Positions 47,713 through 59,593 of a DNA stretch of 64,000 bases are shown here, in pieces; positions within the stretch are counted from its first letter, which is position 1; each line of letters opens with the position of its first letter. Made by a program: the position numbers and the translations under genes. The notes beneath the pieces are model-generated. The model was not told where the DNA came from. It did not search any database and was given only the letters and a program-made list of their open reading frames with translations. The DNA is from Peterkaempfera bronchialis (lineage in GTDB: Bacteria; Actinomycetota; Actinomycetes; Streptomycetales; Streptomycetaceae), in contig NZ_CP031264.1 in NCBI RefSeq assembly GCF_003258605.2, positions 4,278,001 through 4,342,000 on the forward strand, written 5' to 3'.

Positions 47713-47745
47713 GCTCAGGGCCTGCTCAGGGCCTGCTCATGGCCT
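47713..47745. repeat. 11-bp x3 tandem repeat at fumC stop
   Basis: GCTCAGGGCCT twice, then GCTCATGGCCT; the third copy contains the fumC stop complement. Confidence 0.95.
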
Positions 47746-49134
47746 GGTCATCCGCAGCACGTCCAGAGCCTCGTCCAACTGCTGCTCGGTGAGCAGGCCC
47801 CGCTCGACGCAGCCGCGCTCCAGCACCACCTGCCGGATGGTCTTACGCTCGGCGAGCGACTGCTTGGCGACCTGGGCGGCCTCCTCGTAGCCGAGGTACC
47901 GGTTGAGCGGGGTGACCACCGAGGGGGAGGACTCGGCGTACTCCCGCAGCCGCTCCTCGTTGGCGGTGATGCCGTCCACCGTGCGGTCGGCCAGCAGCCG
48001 GGCCGCATTGGCCAGCAGCCGGACCGACTCCAGCACATTGCGGGCGATCACCGGCAGCATCACATTGAGTTCGAAGCTGCCCGAGGCACCGGCGAAGGCC
48101 ACGGTGGCGTCATTGCCGACCACCTGCGCGGCGACCATCGCGACGGCCTCCGGGACCACCGGGTTGACCTTGCCCGGCATGATCGAGGAACCGGGCTGGA
48201 GGTCGGGCAGATTGATCTCGCCCAGGCCGGTGCGCGGGCCGGAGCCCATCCAGCGCAGATCGTTGGCGATCTTGGTGAAGCCGACCGCGACGGTGCGCAA
48301 CTGGCCGCTCAGCTCCACCAGTCCGTCCCGGGCGCCCTGCGCCTCGAAGTGGTCCCGGGCCTCGGTCAGCGGCAGCCCGGTCGTCCGCGCCAGCTCCGCG
48401 ATCACCGCGGCGGCGAACCCGGGCGGGGTGTTGATCCCGGTGCCCACCGCCGTGCCGCCCAGCGGCAGTTCGGCGACCCGGGGCAGCGAGGCCAGCAGCC
48501 GCTCCACCCCGTACCGCACCTGCGCGGCATAGCCGCCGAACTCCTGGCCCAGGGTGACCGGGGTGGCGTCCATCAGATGCGTCCGGCCGGACTTCACCAC
48601 CCCGGCGAACTCCACCGCCTTGCGCTCCAACGCCGCCGCCAGCCGCTCCAGCGCCGGGATGAGATCGCCGGTCACCGAGGCGGTGGCCGCGATGTGGATC
48701 GAGGAGGGGAAGACGTCATTGGACGACTGGCTGGCGTTGACCTGGTCATTGGGGTGGACGGGCCGCCCCAGCCGCTCGCTCGCCAGGGTGGCGATCACCT
48801 CGTTGGCGTTCATATTCGAGGAGGTGCCGGAACCGGTCTGGAAGACGTCGATCGGGAAGTGGTCGTCCCAGCGGCCCTCCGCCACCTCGCCGGCCGCCTG
48901 CCGGATCGCCTCGGCCGTCTCCCCGTCCAGTACGCCCAGCTCCGCGTTGACCTTGGCCGCCGCCGCCTTGATCCGGGCCAGCGCCGCGATATGCGCCCGC
49001 TCCAGCCGCTGACCGGAGATCGGGAAGTTCGCCACCGCCCGCTCGGTCTGCGCCCGCCACTTCGCGGTCGCGGGCACCCGTACCTCACCCATCGAGTCGT
49101 GCTCGATCCGGTACCCGCCCTCGCTGCCGGTCAT
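47737..49134 (-). CDS. fumC: Class II fumarate hydratase
   Basis: A 465-residue iron-independent fumarase in the TCA cycle. [16 protein letters not shown], the catalytic [17 protein letters not shown] and [18 protein letters not shown] are present, and the superfamily signature is [15 protein letters not shown] follows GGAGG. A class I fumarase lies 1.4 kb away. FumC tolerates oxidants, which fits the neighbouring catalase. Confidence 0.96.
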   Translation of the reverse strand: MTGSEGGYRIEHDSMGEVRVPATAKWRAQTERAVANFPISGQRLERAHIAALARIKAAAAKVNAELGVLDGETAEAIRQAAGEVAEGRWDDHFPIDVFQTGSGTSSNMNANEVIATLASERLGRPVHPNDQVNASQSSNDVFPSSIHIAATASVTGDLIPALERLAAALERKAVEFAGVVKSGRTHLMDATPVTLGQEFGGYAAQVRYGVERLLASLPRVAELPLGGTAVGTGINTPPGFAAAVIAELARTTGLPLTEARDHFEAQGARDGLVELSGQLRTVAVGFTKIANDLRWMGSGPRTGLGEINLPDLQPGSSIMPGKVNPVVPEAVAMVAAQVVGNDATVAFAGASGSFELNVMLPVIARNVLESVRLLANAARLLADRTVDGITANEERLREYAESSPSVVTPLNRYLGYEEAAQVAKQSLAERKTIRQVVLERGCVERGLLTEQQLDEALDVLRMTRP

Positions 49135-49272
49135 CGCCGCGCCTCCCTCTCTCGGTCTCTCCTGCCCAAGCGTCCGTTGACGACGCTTCTGTTCCCCGGT
49201 CCCGGCCCCAGCAGGGCGGATGCGCGGCGCGTTAGGCCATAGGGATCGATCGGCATATCTAAGGACCCCCGA

Positions 49273-49647
49273 ATGCCGCACATGCCGACGGCGGCGGGGT
49301 GTCGTTGGGGACACGTGACCTCTCGACATCTCATCGCCGCACCGCCGGACGGCACGGCGGCGCACCATGACACGGACTGCGCCCGCCTGGGGGAGTGGCT
49401 CTTTGTGCCGCCGCCCGGGAGCGGACCGGACGGAACGGGCGCTCCCGACGGTCCGGGCGGCCCGGATGACCCGGTCGGCCAGGACGGCCAGGACGGCGGG
49501 GCGGTGGCCTATCTGGAACGCGCCGGCGAGCAGGTGCGCCTGGAGTACTGCTCCCGGCTGGTCGCGGACTTCGCGCGGCTGATCCGGCAGATCGAGGCCG
49601 ACTTCGCCCGGCGGTTCGGCGCCCGGACCGTACGGGCCGGCGGGTGA
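49273..49647 (+). CDS. Hypothetical protein
   Basis: A 124-residue protein whose ATG follows AAGGA; a GTG 14 codons later is an alternative start. It contains [19 protein letters not shown], a Gly/Asp/Pro-rich stretch and [21 protein letters not shown]. No membrane segment or known domain is seen. It is divergent from fumC and 30 bases upstream of the membrane-protein gene, so possibly an operon. Confidence 0.65.
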   Translation: MPHMPTAAGCRWGHVTSRHLIAAPPDGTAAHHDTDCARLGEWLFVPPPGSGPDGTGAPDGPGGPDDPVGQDGQDGGAVAYLERAGEQVRLEYCSRLVADFARLIRQIEADFARRFGARTVRAGG

Positions 49648-49677
49648 TGCGGACCGCAGGAGGGGAGCGGAGACGCC

Positions 49678-50436
49678 ATGTATGACACCAGGGAGACCTA
49701 CCTCCCCTACGGGGGGCTCGGCCACGAGGGCTTCGCCGACCCGCAGGGCACCACCTACCAGCAGAGCGGCTGGTACCTGGGTGAGCCGCTGCTGGACGTG
49801 CCGCCCTCCTACACCCCCATCGCCGACCTGCTGGACGCCGGGCACGCCCCGTCGGTCGGCGGCTACCTCCCGCCGCAGCGGTCCGCCGAGCAGGACGGCG
49901 ACCCGTCCTCCGCCGGCTTCGACCTGCCGCGCGCCCGCCGGCCGGTGCCGCACCGCCGCCGCCGGCCGCGACCGCAGCTGGCCGCCTGGCCGCAGCTCAC
50001 CAGCTCGGTCTTCGGGGTGCTGACCACCTTCACGGTGACCGCGGTCTCCCTGCTGGGCTGGATCTTCTCCTACGATCCGCTGCAACGGCTGGCCTCCGCG
50101 CACGTCGGCAGCGGCCTCGCCCAGCTCTGGCCGGTGATCATCTACGGACCGTGGTTCGTGGCCTCGCTCTCCATCCTGCGGGCCGCCCTGGACCGGCGCC
50201 GGATCACCCACTCCTGGGTGGTGCTGGGCGTCTTCTCCGGCATGGCCGCCGTGCTCTGCGTGGCCTCGGCGTCCGCGACCCTCTCCGATGTGATCGTGGC
50301 CGGACTGCCGCCGATCACGGCGGTGATCTCCTTCCACCAGCTGATCCGGCAGATGACCGCCACCCGCCGGGCCCGGCACGGCCCGACGGCCGCCCCGCTG
50401 CCCCCGCAGCGGACGGCGGGCAAGGGCCGCCGCTGA
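49678..50436 (+). CDS. Four-helix membrane protein, DUF2637-like
   Basis: A 252-residue protein. The N-terminal 95 residues are hydrophilic and Pro/Asp-rich, with a basic patch [14 protein letters not shown] just before the membrane part. Four helices follow: [55 protein letters not shown] and [19 protein letters not shown]. The layout resembles DUF2637/SpdB-like proteins. ATG follows GGAGGGGAG. Its position between the two fumarase genes appears conserved in Streptomyces, from memory. Confidence 0.65.
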   Translation: MYDTRETYLPYGGLGHEGFADPQGTTYQQSGWYLGEPLLDVPPSYTPIADLLDAGHAPSVGGYLPPQRSAEQDGDPSSAGFDLPRARRPVPHRRRRPRPQLAAWPQLTSSVFGVLTTFTVTAVSLLGWIFSYDPLQRLASAHVGSGLAQLWPVIIYGPWFVASLSILRAALDRRRITHSWVVLGVFSGMAAVLCVASASATLSDVIVAGLPPITAVISFHQLIRQMTATRRARHGPTAAPLPPQRTAGKGRR

Positions 50437-50457
50437 CTGACGCACGGCAGCGCGCAG

Positions 50458-50491
50458 AGGGCCCCGCACCGGTCCACCGGTGCGGAGCCCT
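50458..50491. terminator. 16-bp bidirectional hairpin
   Basis: AGGGCCCCGCACCGGT pairs with ACCGGTGCGGAGCCCT, with one internal mismatch and a 2-nt apex, between convergent genes. Confidence 0.8.
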
Positions 50492-50517
50492 GCCGCGTGT
50501 AGCCGTGCCCGGGTCGC

Positions 50518-52185
<1,668 letters not shown>

Positions 52186-52355
52186 CGGCGGGTGGTCCTC
52201 ACTGACTGCGGTCTGTCCGGCGACATCGACGAAGCGCCTTCCAGGTTAGAGGGCCGCCGGCCGGGGGCCCGGGCCAGGTGGGCCTGCGTGACAGGGGTCA
52301 CCCCCGGGCGTACGGGCGGCTGTTCGGCACGTGCCCCGCTGACTACCCTGGGCCC

Positions 52356-53090
52356 GTGGACAACTCGCCTGCCCAGGACCCGCCCTCCCTGCCCGACTTC
52401 GACAAGCGGGGAGGCGGTGCCCAGCGCACCCCGCCGCCCGTGCCGATGACCAAGCCGGCCGCCGCCGAACCGGCGCTGCGCGCCTCCGACGCCGACCGCG
52501 AGCGGGTCGCGGACATCCTGCGGGACGCCTTCGCCGAAGGCCGGCTCGATGTGAACGAGCACGCCGAGCGGATCGAGGCGGCCTATGGAGCGAAGACGCT
52601 CGGTGAGCTGGAGCCGCTCACCCGCGACCTGCCCGCGCACCGCCCCTCCGCCGCCCCCAAGCCCGCGCCGGCGCCCGCCCCCGCGGGACCGCCGCTGCCC
52701 CCGGCGCGGGACTACTCGCCGAACGCCGTGGCGGTCTTCGGCGGCTCCACCCGCAAGGGCCGCTGGCGGGTGGGGTCCCGGATCAGGGCTGTCGCCGTCT
52801 TCGGCGGGGTAGACATCGACCTCACCGACGCCGTCTTCGAGTCGCCCGAGGTGCTGATCGACGTCACCGCCGTCTTCGGCGGGGTGACCGTCAAGGTGCC
52901 GGAGAACGTCTCGCTGCACGGCACCGGGGTCGGCATCTTCGGCGGGTTCGATGTGCGTGAGCAGACGGCGGACGACCCGTATGCGCCGGTGGTGCGGGTG
53001 CGCGGCGCGGCGGTCTTCGGCGGCTGCGAGGCCCGGCCGAAGCGGGGGAAGCTGCTCAAGGAGTGGGTTCGCAAGCAGCTCGACTTCTAG
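52356..53090 (+). CDS. DUF1707 / cell-wall stress-like protein
   Basis: A 244-residue soluble protein. DUF1707 lies at about residues 42-95 (LRASDADRERVADILRDAFA and RLDVNEHAERIEAAYGAKTL). A Pro/Ala linker follows. The C-terminal beta-helical repeat carries five AVFGG-type turns (VAVFGGSTRKGRW, AVAVFGGVDIDL, TAVFGGVTVKV, GIFGGFDV, AVFGGCEA), as in LiaF/DUF2154-like cell-wall-active antibiotic response proteins. GTG start. Role is unknown; it may interact at the membrane. Confidence 0.88.
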   Translation: MDNSPAQDPPSLPDFDKRGGGAQRTPPPVPMTKPAAAEPALRASDADRERVADILRDAFAEGRLDVNEHAERIEAAYGAKTLGELEPLTRDLPAHRPSAAPKPAPAPAPAGPPLPPARDYSPNAVAVFGGSTRKGRWRVGSRIRAVAVFGGVDIDLTDAVFESPEVLIDVTAVFGGVTVKVPENVSLHGTGVGIFGGFDVREQTADDPYAPVVRVRGAAVFGGCEARPKRGKLLKEWVRKQLDF

Positions 53091-53446
53091 CCCGGCCAGG
53101 GTGGTGCCGAGGTCGGGCTCGGGTCGTGCCGGGGTCGGGTCGGGGTGGTGCCGGGGTCGATCGGGGGAGGGGCGTACGGGAGGCGCGTTCCGGGCGCATG
53201 TGCCACATGCACACGACTCGTCACGCCGGGCCCGCCTACTTGACATCCGGTGCAACGAGTTGGGCGGCAACTGCGTGCGGTGTGCATGAATCGCCAGGGG
53301 TCCGGGTAGTTCCCTCTCCACATCGTCTGTTGTGCGGCCGCGGGGTTCCGCAGGGGCTGTGAGTCGGCCAGGGGAAACTGCGGAGCGTGTACGCCCGGCC
53401 GCGCACTGACACGATCCCCCCGCCGAGCCGTCGTCAGGAGTACGCC
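53091..53446. other. 356-bp intergenic region with GC repeats and wbl promoter
   Basis: About 53099-53163 consists of three diverged 21-22-bp copies of a GGTGGTGCCGGGGTCGG-type unit just beyond the DUF1707 stop. The remainder is the upstream region of the WhiB-like gene. I see no convincing -35/-10 pair and no extra gene. Confidence 0.6.
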
Positions 53447-53860
53447 GTGCTGCACCCGATCGAGTCCACCAAGAGCGCCACCGACCAGAGCGTTCCGGGG
53501 CAGTTCAGCCCGAGCCAGTACGGACAGCAGAACGGACAGCACGGAGCCGGCGACGACTCCCCCTGGCACTCCGGCGCCGCCTGCCGCCGGGACGAGGCCG
53601 GCCTCTTCTTCGCCCCCTCCAAGGAGCCCACCGCGGCCCGGCTGGCCCGCGAGGAGGCGGCCAAGCGGGTCTGCGCCCGCTGCCCGGTGCTGCTGGAGTG
53701 CCGCGAGCACGCCCTCGCCCAGCCGGAGCCCTACGGTGTGTGGGGCGGGCTGACCGCCGCCGAGCGCCGGGTGGTGCTGGCCCGCCGCAGGCGCCGCGAG
53801 GTCGAGCTGCGCGCCGATGTGCAGCGCGTCTCGCGCGGGCGCATCGCGGCCGCCGGGTGA
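53447..53860 (+). CDS. WhiB-like iron-sulfur regulator
   Basis: A 137-residue Wbl protein, a class restricted to actinobacteria. The 4Fe-4S cysteines are in GAACRRDEAGLFF and RVCARCPVLLECREHAL; the G[V/I]WGG turn is PYGVWGGLTAAERR, followed by a basic DNA-contact tail RRRRREVEL. GTG start after AGGAG. By position next to glpX it is likely the orthologue of Streptomyces WblI, but that rests on remembered synteny. Confidence 0.93.
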   Translation: MLHPIESTKSATDQSVPGQFSPSQYGQQNGQHGAGDDSPWHSGAACRRDEAGLFFAPSKEPTAARLAREEAAKRVCARCPVLLECREHALAQPEPYGVWGGLTAAERRVVLARRRRREVELRADVQRVSRGRIAAAG

Positions 53861-53894
53861 CCGGCAGAGGCGGTAAGGACGACGGCAGACCCGA

Positions 53895-53937
53895 AGCGGC
53901 GGGGCCCCGGAAGTGACTGCTCCGAGGCCCCGCCGCT
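53895..53937. terminator. 12-bp hairpin between wbl and glpX
   Basis: AGCGGCGGGGCC pairs with GGCCCCGCCGCT over a 19-nt loop, between two convergent stops. Confidence 0.75.
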
Positions 53938-53965
53938 CACTGCCGCCGGGCTGCCCGGCCGCCGC

Positions 53966-55006
53966 TCACCGGGCGCGGTCGAAGTCGATCGCGCTGTAGG
54001 CCCGCAGCTTGGACAGCTTGTGGGTGGAGTTGATCTCGCGGATGGTGCCGCTCTTGGAGCGCATCACCAGCGAGCTGGTGGTGGCGGTCTCGGCCCGGTA
54101 GCGCACCCCGCGCAGCAGCTCGCCGTCGGTGATGCCGGTCGCCACGAAGAAGACGTTGTCGCCGCCGACCAGGTCGTCGGTGGAGAGCACCCGGTCCAGG
54201 TCGTGCCCGGCGTCCAGCGCCTTCTGCCGCTCCTGGTCGTCCTTGGGCCAGAGCCGGCCCTGGATGACGCCGCCCATGCACTTCATGGCGCAGGCCGCGA
54301 TGATGCCCTCCGGGGTGCCGCCGATGCCGAGCAGCAGGTCCACGCCGGTGTTCTCGCGGGCGGCCATGATGGCGCCGGCCACATCGCCGTCCGAGATGAA
54401 CTTGATCCGGGCGCCCGCCTCGCGCACCTCCTTGACCAGGCCGTCGTGGCGCGGCCGGTCCAGGATGACCACGGTGACGTCCTCCACCGCGCTGCCCTTG
54501 GCCTTGGCGACCCGGCGGATGTTGACCGCCGGGGGCGCGGTGATGTCGACGAACTCGGCGGCCTCCGGTCCGGCCACCAGCTTGTCCATGTAGAAGACCG
54601 CGCTGGGGTCGAACATGGTGCCGCGATCGGCCACGGCGAGCACCGAGACCGCGTTGCCCATGCCCTTGGCGGTGAGGGTGGTGCCGTCGACCGGGTCCAC
54701 CGCCACGTCGCACTCCGCGCCGGTCCCGTCACCCACCCGCTCGCCGTTGTAGAGCATCGGAGCCTCGTCCTTCTCCCCCTCGCCGATGACGACGACGCCG
54801 TTCATCGAGACGGTGTGGACGAGGGTGCGCATGGCCTTGACGGCCGCGCCGTCGGCGCCGTTCTTGTCGCCTCGGCCGACCCACCGGCCGGCGGCCATGG
54901 CGGCGGCTTCGGTGACGCGGACGAGCTCCAGGGCCAGGTTGCGGTCGGGTGCCTCGGGGGCGACCTCCAGGGGAGCAGGGAGATTGTGGTGGTTCTGGGC
55001 GGTCAT
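53966..55006 (-). CDS. glpX: Class II fructose-1,6-bisphosphatase
   Basis: A 346-residue GlpX enzyme for gluconeogenesis. Metal and phosphate motifs: [33 protein letters not shown] and [33 protein letters not shown] forms the substrate site. ATG follows GAGAGG. With pckA it gives the two committed gluconeogenic steps in one window. Confidence 0.96.
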   Translation of the reverse strand: MTAQNHHNLPAPLEVAPEAPDRNLALELVRVTEAAAMAAGRWVGRGDKNGADGAAVKAMRTLVHTVSMNGVVVIGEGEKDEAPMLYNGERVGDGTGAECDVAVDPVDGTTLTAKGMGNAVSVLAVADRGTMFDPSAVFYMDKLVAGPEAAEFVDITAPPAVNIRRVAKAKGSAVEDVTVVILDRPRHDGLVKEVREAGARIKFISDGDVAGAIMAARENTGVDLLLGIGGTPEGIIAACAMKCMGGVIQGRLWPKDDQERQKALDAGHDLDRVLSTDDLVGGDNVFFVATGITDGELLRGVRYRAETATTSSLVMRSKSGTIREINSTHKLSKLRAYSAIDFDRAR

Positions 55007-55203
55007 CGGCGATACCTCTCTCGTACGCGACGGCCGGATATGAGGGTGATGTGATCGTATCCGTGCACCGTAGGGGCGTCTGTGGTGCCGTTACCCGGGT
55101 GGGCTGTGCGAATGCCGGGACCACTGGGGCCGCCGGGGCGGGGCGGGGCGGGCCGGGCACCCCGGGTGCGGGCGGCCGAGCCGGTATGGGTCACCATGGG
55201 GGC

Positions 55204-55731
55204 GTGGCGAGCGATACGAAGACGCAGAGGGGCCGGCAGACGGTACGGGACATGATCCTGTCGCTGCTGGTGGTCGGCGGCGTGGCCGCGGTGGTGTACA
55301 TCTTCATCCCGCACTCGGAGGGCGACCCGGTCCGGACGGTGCCGTACACGGTCGAGCTGGCGACCGCGCGCCGGGCGGCTCCCTACCCCGTACTGGCGCC
55401 GCAGGGCCTTCCCGCGCAGTGGCGGGCGACCTCGGTGCGCTACAGCGCCGACGACGGCGGGCACGCCACCTGGCACCTGGGCTTCGTCACCCCGTCCGGC
55501 AGCTATGCGGCGGTCGAGCAGAGCGACGACTCCGCCGACGGCGTGCTGCGGGCGCAGGTCAAGGGCGGCAAGCCGGACGGCTCCGCCTCGGTGGGCGGCG
55601 AGGACTGGGACCGCTACCAGGGCGAGCCCTACCGCGCGCTGGTGCGGGAGTCGGGCGGCGCCACCACCGTGGTCACCGGCAGCGCGTCCTACCGGGAGCT
55701 GGCGCAGCTGGCACAGGCGCTGCACGGATAG
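55204..55731 (+). CDS. DUF4245 domain protein
   Basis: A 175-residue protein with one N-terminal transmembrane anchor (ILSLLVVGGVAAVVYIFI) and an extracytoplasmic alpha/beta domain: YPVLAPQGLPAQWRATSVRY, WHLGFVTPSGSYAAVEQSD and VTGSASYRELAQLAQAL. DUF4245 genes sit beside glpX in Streptomyces and mycobacteria. Function is unknown. GTG start; an ATG six codons upstream is an alternative. A 20-bp perfect terminator follows. Confidence 0.88.
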   Translation: MASDTKTQRGRQTVRDMILSLLVVGGVAAVVYIFIPHSEGDPVRTVPYTVELATARRAAPYPVLAPQGLPAQWRATSVRYSADDGGHATWHLGFVTPSGSYAAVEQSDDSADGVLRAQVKGGKPDGSASVGGEDWDRYQGEPYRALVRESGGATTVVTGSASYRELAQLAQALHG

Positions 55732-55763
55732 CGGCCGACCGCAGAGCCGATCGACCGGGCAGT

Positions 55764-55807
55764 CGAAGGGCCCTGCTCCTCCCGACCGGGAGGAGCAGGG
55801 CCCTTCG
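55764..55807. terminator. Perfect 20-bp hairpin terminator
   Basis: CGAAGGGCCCTGCTCCTCCC pairs perfectly with its complement over GACC, between the convergent DUF4245 and nitroreductase genes. Confidence 0.95.
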
Positions 55808-55815
55808 GCGTGCCA

Positions 55816-55837
55816 GGGGTGTGCCCGGGGTGTGCCC
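55816..55837. repeat. 11-bp x2 tandem repeat beside rutE-like stop
   Basis: GGGGTGTGCCC twice in perfect tandem, ending three bases from the stop complement. Confidence 0.95.
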
Positions 55838-55840
55838 GGA

Positions 55841-56449
55841 TCAGACGGTGGTGACGACCTCGTCGTACTCCAGGCGCGGGGAACGCGGGAACCAGGCGTT
55901 CTCGCCCGGCTTGCCGATGTTCACCACGGCGAGCACGGTGTGGTCGCCGTCGGCGAAGAACTCCTTGTTGATGCCCGCGGCGTCATAGCCGGTCATCGGG
56001 CCGGCGGCCAGACCGGCCGCGCGGACGCCCAGGATGAAGTAGCCGACCTGGAGGGAGGCGTTGAAGGTACCGGTCTGCTCGCGCACCGGACGCTCGCTGA
56101 AGAAGAGGTCCTTGGCCTGCGGGAAGTGCGGCAGCAGCTTCGGCAGCTCCTCGTGGAACTCGTGGTCGGCGGCCAGGATGGCGACCAGCGGGGCGCTGCC
56201 GGTCTTCTCCTTGTTGCCGTCCATCATGTGGGTGACCAGGCGCTCGCGGGCCTCGGCCGAGCGCACCAGCACAATGCGCAGCGGCTGCTGGTTGAAGGCG
56301 GTCGGCGCGTACTTGACCAGGTCGTAGATGGCGCGCAGCTGCTCGTCGGTGACGGGCTCGTCGGAGAAGGTGTTGGCGGTGCGGGCCTCGCGGAAGAGCA
56401 GGTCCTGGGCGGCGGCGTCGAGGGCCAGCACGTTGTCGGCAGTGGTCAT
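55841..56449 (-). CDS. Malonic semialdehyde reductase RutE-like (nitroreductase family)
   Basis: A 202-residue FMN nitroreductase-fold protein. The family core is ARTANTFSDEPVTDEQLRAI, KYAPTAFNQQPLRIVLV and YFILGVRAAGLAAGPMTGYD. This order is typical of RutE/MSAR rather than drug nitroreductases. No other rut gene is nearby, so uracil degradation is unproven; a general aldehyde or quinone reductase is possible. A long AT-richer leader separates it from xseB. Confidence 0.87.
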   Translation of the reverse strand: MTTADNVLALDAAAQDLLFREARTANTFSDEPVTDEQLRAIYDLVKYAPTAFNQQPLRIVLVRSAEARERLVTHMMDGNKEKTGSAPLVAILAADHEFHEELPKLLPHFPQAKDLFFSERPVREQTGTFNASLQVGYFILGVRAAGLAAGPMTGYDAAGINKEFFADGDHTVLAVVNIGKPGENAWFPRSPRLEYDEVVTTV

Positions 56450-56571
56450 CAGTTGATCCAGCCTCGTCTTGGTTCGGAGGGCAGGGCGGCCGGAGCGCCG
56501 CCCTCCGGATGCAACGTAGGTGAATGTTCAACCGCTTCCCGGGAGGAAGGTGACCTGCCTCACGTCCTTCC

Positions 56572-56832
56572 TCACCGCACCGCGCCGCCCGGACCCTCCT
56601 CTGCGGCCAGCGCCGCGTCCAGCCGCTGCCGGGCGCCGTCCAGCCACCGCCGGCAGACCTTCGCCAACTGCTCGCCGCGCTCCCAGAGCGCCAGCGACTC
56701 CTCCAGCGAGGTGCCGCCGGCCTCCAGCCGCCGCACCACCTCCAGCAGTGCATCGCGTGCCTGCTCATAACCCAGCGCATCGTCCACGCCCGCGCCGTCC
56801 GCGCCGCTGTCGCGGGTCTCCTCGTTCGCCAT
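56572..56832 (-). CDS. xseB: Exodeoxyribonuclease VII small subunit
   Basis: An 86-residue helical protein with [37 protein letters not shown] (quoted in part) and [16 protein letters not shown], the coiled-coil hallmark of XseB. It assembles on the long arms of XseA. ATG start. It should follow xseA directly, but a 345-base gap containing an acetyltransferase relic separates them. Confidence 0.93.
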   Translation of the reverse strand: MANEETRDSGADGAGVDDALGYEQARDALLEVVRRLEAGGTSLEESLALWERGEQLAKVCRRWLDGARQRLDAALAAEEGPGGAVR

Positions 56833-56906
56833 GCCTGCCAGCGTAGGGGGCGCCGCCGACAGAACGGCACGCCAAACCGGCTGGCGCAGGGCGCGGCCGC
56901 CGGCCA

Positions 56907-57140
56907 GTGCCGCGCCCGGCAGCCGCCGCTGCCCCGCTCGCCGCCCTGGCACTCTTCGGCTTCGTCCTCAACGTCTGCACCGACCCCACGCAGCGCCGCC
57001 GGGGCCACGTCCGGGCCTGTACCGAGGCGCTGCTCGGCTGGTTCGACGCACACGGCGTCACCCGGGTCGACCTGCACGCCACCGCCGAGGCCGAACCCCT
57101 CTACCGGCGCCTCGGCTTCAGGCCCCGCCACCCGCAGTGA
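56907..57140 (+). pseudogene. GNAT acetyltransferase C-terminal remnant
   Basis: The plus strand reads [20 protein letters not shown], then EALLGWFDAHGVTRVDLHAT and EPLYRRLGF. This is the acetyl-CoA-binding motif A (R-x-x-G-x-A with A replaced) and following strands of a GNAT enzyme. Only about 65 codons remain; the N-terminal half is absent and upstream sequence is xseB on the other strand. A hypothetical short frame could be expressed but would not fold as GNAT. Confidence 0.65.
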
Positions 57141-57177
57141 CCCGCGCCCGGGCCGGGTCAGCGCAACCCTGGTCGGC

Positions 57178-58392
57178 TCACTCCTGGTCGGCGACCGTCA
57201 CCGTGAAGCCGCCCTCGGCGACCCGGGCACGCAGCTCGTCCCCCGCCGCCACCTCGGCCGCGCTGCGCACCACCGCCCCGTCCGCCCGCTGCAGCACCGC
57301 ATAGCCGCGTTGCAGCGTCGCGGCGGGGGAGAGCGCCACCACCCGGGCCAGGGTGTGCCCCAGGTCGGAGGAGGCCCGGTCCAGCTGGTGGCCCAGGCAC
57401 CGCCGGGAACGCTCCAGCAGCGCGTCCAGCTCGGCCGCCCGGTCGTCCACCATCCGCCGGGGCGCCGCCAGCACCGGGCGGCTCAGCGTGGCCGCCAGGC
57501 CCGCCAGCTCGCGCTCCACCCGGCCCCGCACCGCGTGCCGGGCCCGGTCCCGCAGCTGGGTCACCCGGGCCAGCTCCTCGCCGACGTCCGGAACCACCCG
57601 TTTGGCCGCATCGGTCGGGGTGGAGGCCCGCAGGTCCGCCACGAAGTCCAGCAGCGGCTGGTCCGGCTCATGGCCGATGGCGCTCACCACCGGGGTCCGC
57701 GCCGCAGCCACCGTACGGACCAGCTGCTCGTCGGAGAAGGGCAGCAGATCCTCCACGCTGCCGCCGCCCCGGGCCACGATGATCACGTCCACCTCGGGGT
57801 GCTCGTCCAGCTCCCGCACGGCCGCCACCACCTGGGCGACGGCGGTCACCCCCTGCACCGCCACATTGCGCACCTCGAACCGGACCGCCGGCCAGCGGTG
57901 CCGCGCGTTCTGGAGCACATCGCGCTCGGCCGCCGAGGCGCGGCCGGTCACCAGGCCGACGCACTGCGGCAGGAACGGCAGCGCCCGCTTGCGGTCGGCC
58001 GCGAACAGCCCCTCCCCGGCCAGCCGCCGCTTCAGCTGCTCCAGCCTGGCCAGCAGCTCGCCCAGCCCCACCGGGCGGATCTCGGCGGCGCGCAGCGACA
58101 GGGTGCCGCGCGCCGCGTACCACTCCGGCTTGGCGTGCACCACCACCCGCGCGCCCTCGGCGACCACCTCGGCGACCGGGTCGAAGACACTGCGGAAGCA
58201 GGTGACCGTGAGGGAGACGTCCTCCGACGGGTCACGCAGCGTCATAAAGACCACCCCGGCCCCGGGACGCCTGCTCAGCTGGGTGATCTGGCCCTCCACC
58301 CAGACCGCGCCCAGCCGGTCGATCCAGCCGCCGATCAGCGTGGAGACCTTGCCGACCGGGATCGGCGCGTCCGCAGAGGTGTCAAGACCCAT
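57178..58392 (-). CDS. xseA: Exodeoxyribonuclease VII large subunit
   Basis: A 404-residue nuclease subunit. The N-terminal OB fold is [20 protein letters not shown]. The catalytic domain has [42 protein letters not shown] and [27 protein letters not shown] (each quoted in part). Ends in helical arms binding XseB. ATG start; divergent from ispH with 122 bases between. Confidence 0.95.
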   Translation of the reverse strand: MGLDTSADAPIPVGKVSTLIGGWIDRLGAVWVEGQITQLSRRPGAGVVFMTLRDPSEDVSLTVTCFRSVFDPVAEVVAEGARVVVHAKPEWYAARGTLSLRAAEIRPVGLGELLARLEQLKRRLAGEGLFAADRKRALPFLPQCVGLVTGRASAAERDVLQNARHRWPAVRFEVRNVAVQGVTAVAQVVAAVRELDEHPEVDVIIVARGGGSVEDLLPFSDEQLVRTVAAARTPVVSAIGHEPDQPLLDFVADLRASTPTDAAKRVVPDVGEELARVTQLRDRARHAVRGRVERELAGLAATLSRPVLAAPRRMVDDRAAELDALLERSRRCLGHQLDRASSDLGHTLARVVALSPAATLQRGYAVLQRADGAVVRSAAEVAAGDELRARVAEGGFTVTVADQE

Positions 58393-58514
58393 GCGCCGAG
58401 CCTAGCGGCGCCCTCCGACAACCGGCCCCCGCCCGCGAGCGGTCCCCGTCCCGGGCGGGTGAGGGAGGCCGGAGGCCGCCGGACGGGCCGGACCCGGGCC
58501 CGTACGATGGACCC

Positions 58515-59498
58515 ATGTCTGCAACTGCCCAGCGCCGCGTCCTGCTCGCCGCCCCCCGTGGCTACTGCGCCGGTGTCGACCGCGCCGTCATCGCCGTGGA
58601 GAAGGCCCTGGAGCAGTACGGGGCGCCGATCTACGTCCGCAAGCAGATCGTCCACAACAAGTACGTCGTGCAGACCCTGGAGAAGAAGGGCGCGATCTTC
58701 GTCGACGAGACGGAGGAGGTGCCCGAGGGCTCCATCGTGGTCTTCTCCGCACACGGCGTCGCCCCCGCCGTGCACGACGAGGCCCAGCGCGGCAGGCTCG
58801 CCACCATCGACGCCACCTGCCCGCTGGTCACCAAGGTCCACAAGGAGGCCGTGCGCTTCGCCGACGAGGACTACGACATCCTGCTGATCGGCCATGAGGG
58901 CCATGAGGAGGTCGTCGGCACCATGGGCGAGGCCCCCGAGCGGATCCACCTGGTGGACGGGCCCGAGGACGTCGCCGCCGTACAGGTCCGCGACGAGTCC
59001 AAGGTCGTCTGGCTCTCCCAGACCACCCTCTCGGTGGACGAGACCATGGCCACCGTCGGCCGGCTCCAGGAGCGCTTCCCCGCCCTGGTCAGCCCGCCCA
59101 GCGACGACATCTGCTACGCCACCCAGAACCGCCAGGTGGTGGTGAAGCAGATCGCCCCCGAGACCGACCTGCTGATCGTGGTCGGCTCCGGGAACTCCTC
59201 CAACTCGGTCCGCCTGGTCGAGGTCGGCCTGGAGTACGGCGCCCGCGCCGCCCACCTGGTGGACTTCGCCGACGAGATCGACGAGTCCTGGCTGGACGGC
59301 GTCGCCACCGTCGGCGTCACCAGCGGCGCCTCGGTGCCGGAGGTCCTGGTCCAGGGCGTGCTGGAGTGGCTTGCCGCGCGCGGCTACGACGATGTGCAGA
59401 CCGTCCGCTCGGTGGAGGAGCACCTCCAGTTCTCGCTCCCCAAGGAGCTGCGCCGGGACCTGCGCGCAGAGGCCGCAGGCAAGGTCGACCAGGCATAG
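58515..59498 (+). CDS. ispH: 4-hydroxy-3-methylbut-2-enyl diphosphate reductase
   Basis: A 327-residue Fe-S enzyme, last step of the MEP isoprenoid pathway, making IPP and DMAPP. Cluster cysteines: [25 protein letters not shown] and [10 protein letters not shown]. The substrate motif is [19 protein letters not shown] start. It supplies precursors to the cis-prenyltransferase encoded 22 kb upstream. Confidence 0.96.
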   Translation: MSATAQRRVLLAAPRGYCAGVDRAVIAVEKALEQYGAPIYVRKQIVHNKYVVQTLEKKGAIFVDETEEVPEGSIVVFSAHGVAPAVHDEAQRGRLATIDATCPLVTKVHKEAVRFADEDYDILLIGHEGHEEVVGTMGEAPERIHLVDGPEDVAAVQVRDESKVVWLSQTTLSVDETMATVGRLQERFPALVSPPSDDICYATQNRQVVVKQIAPETDLLIVVGSGNSSNSVRLVEVGLEYGARAAHLVDFADEIDESWLDGVATVGVTSGASVPEVLVQGVLEWLAARGYDDVQTVRSVEEHLQFSLPKELRRDLRAEAAGKVDQA

Positions 59499-59593
59499 CG
59501 GGGCAGTGGTCTCCGCCGCCCCGCCCCGGGTATCAGCCCGGAAGCGGGGCGGCACACTTCCGCATTCCGCCCAGAGCCGAGGAGAAGGCGCTC

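Noticed and set aside
47737-50469. A 910-codon minus-strand frame extending fumC upstream
   Set aside because: Only the part from 49134 matches fumarase; the upstream part is antisense to two plus-strand genes.
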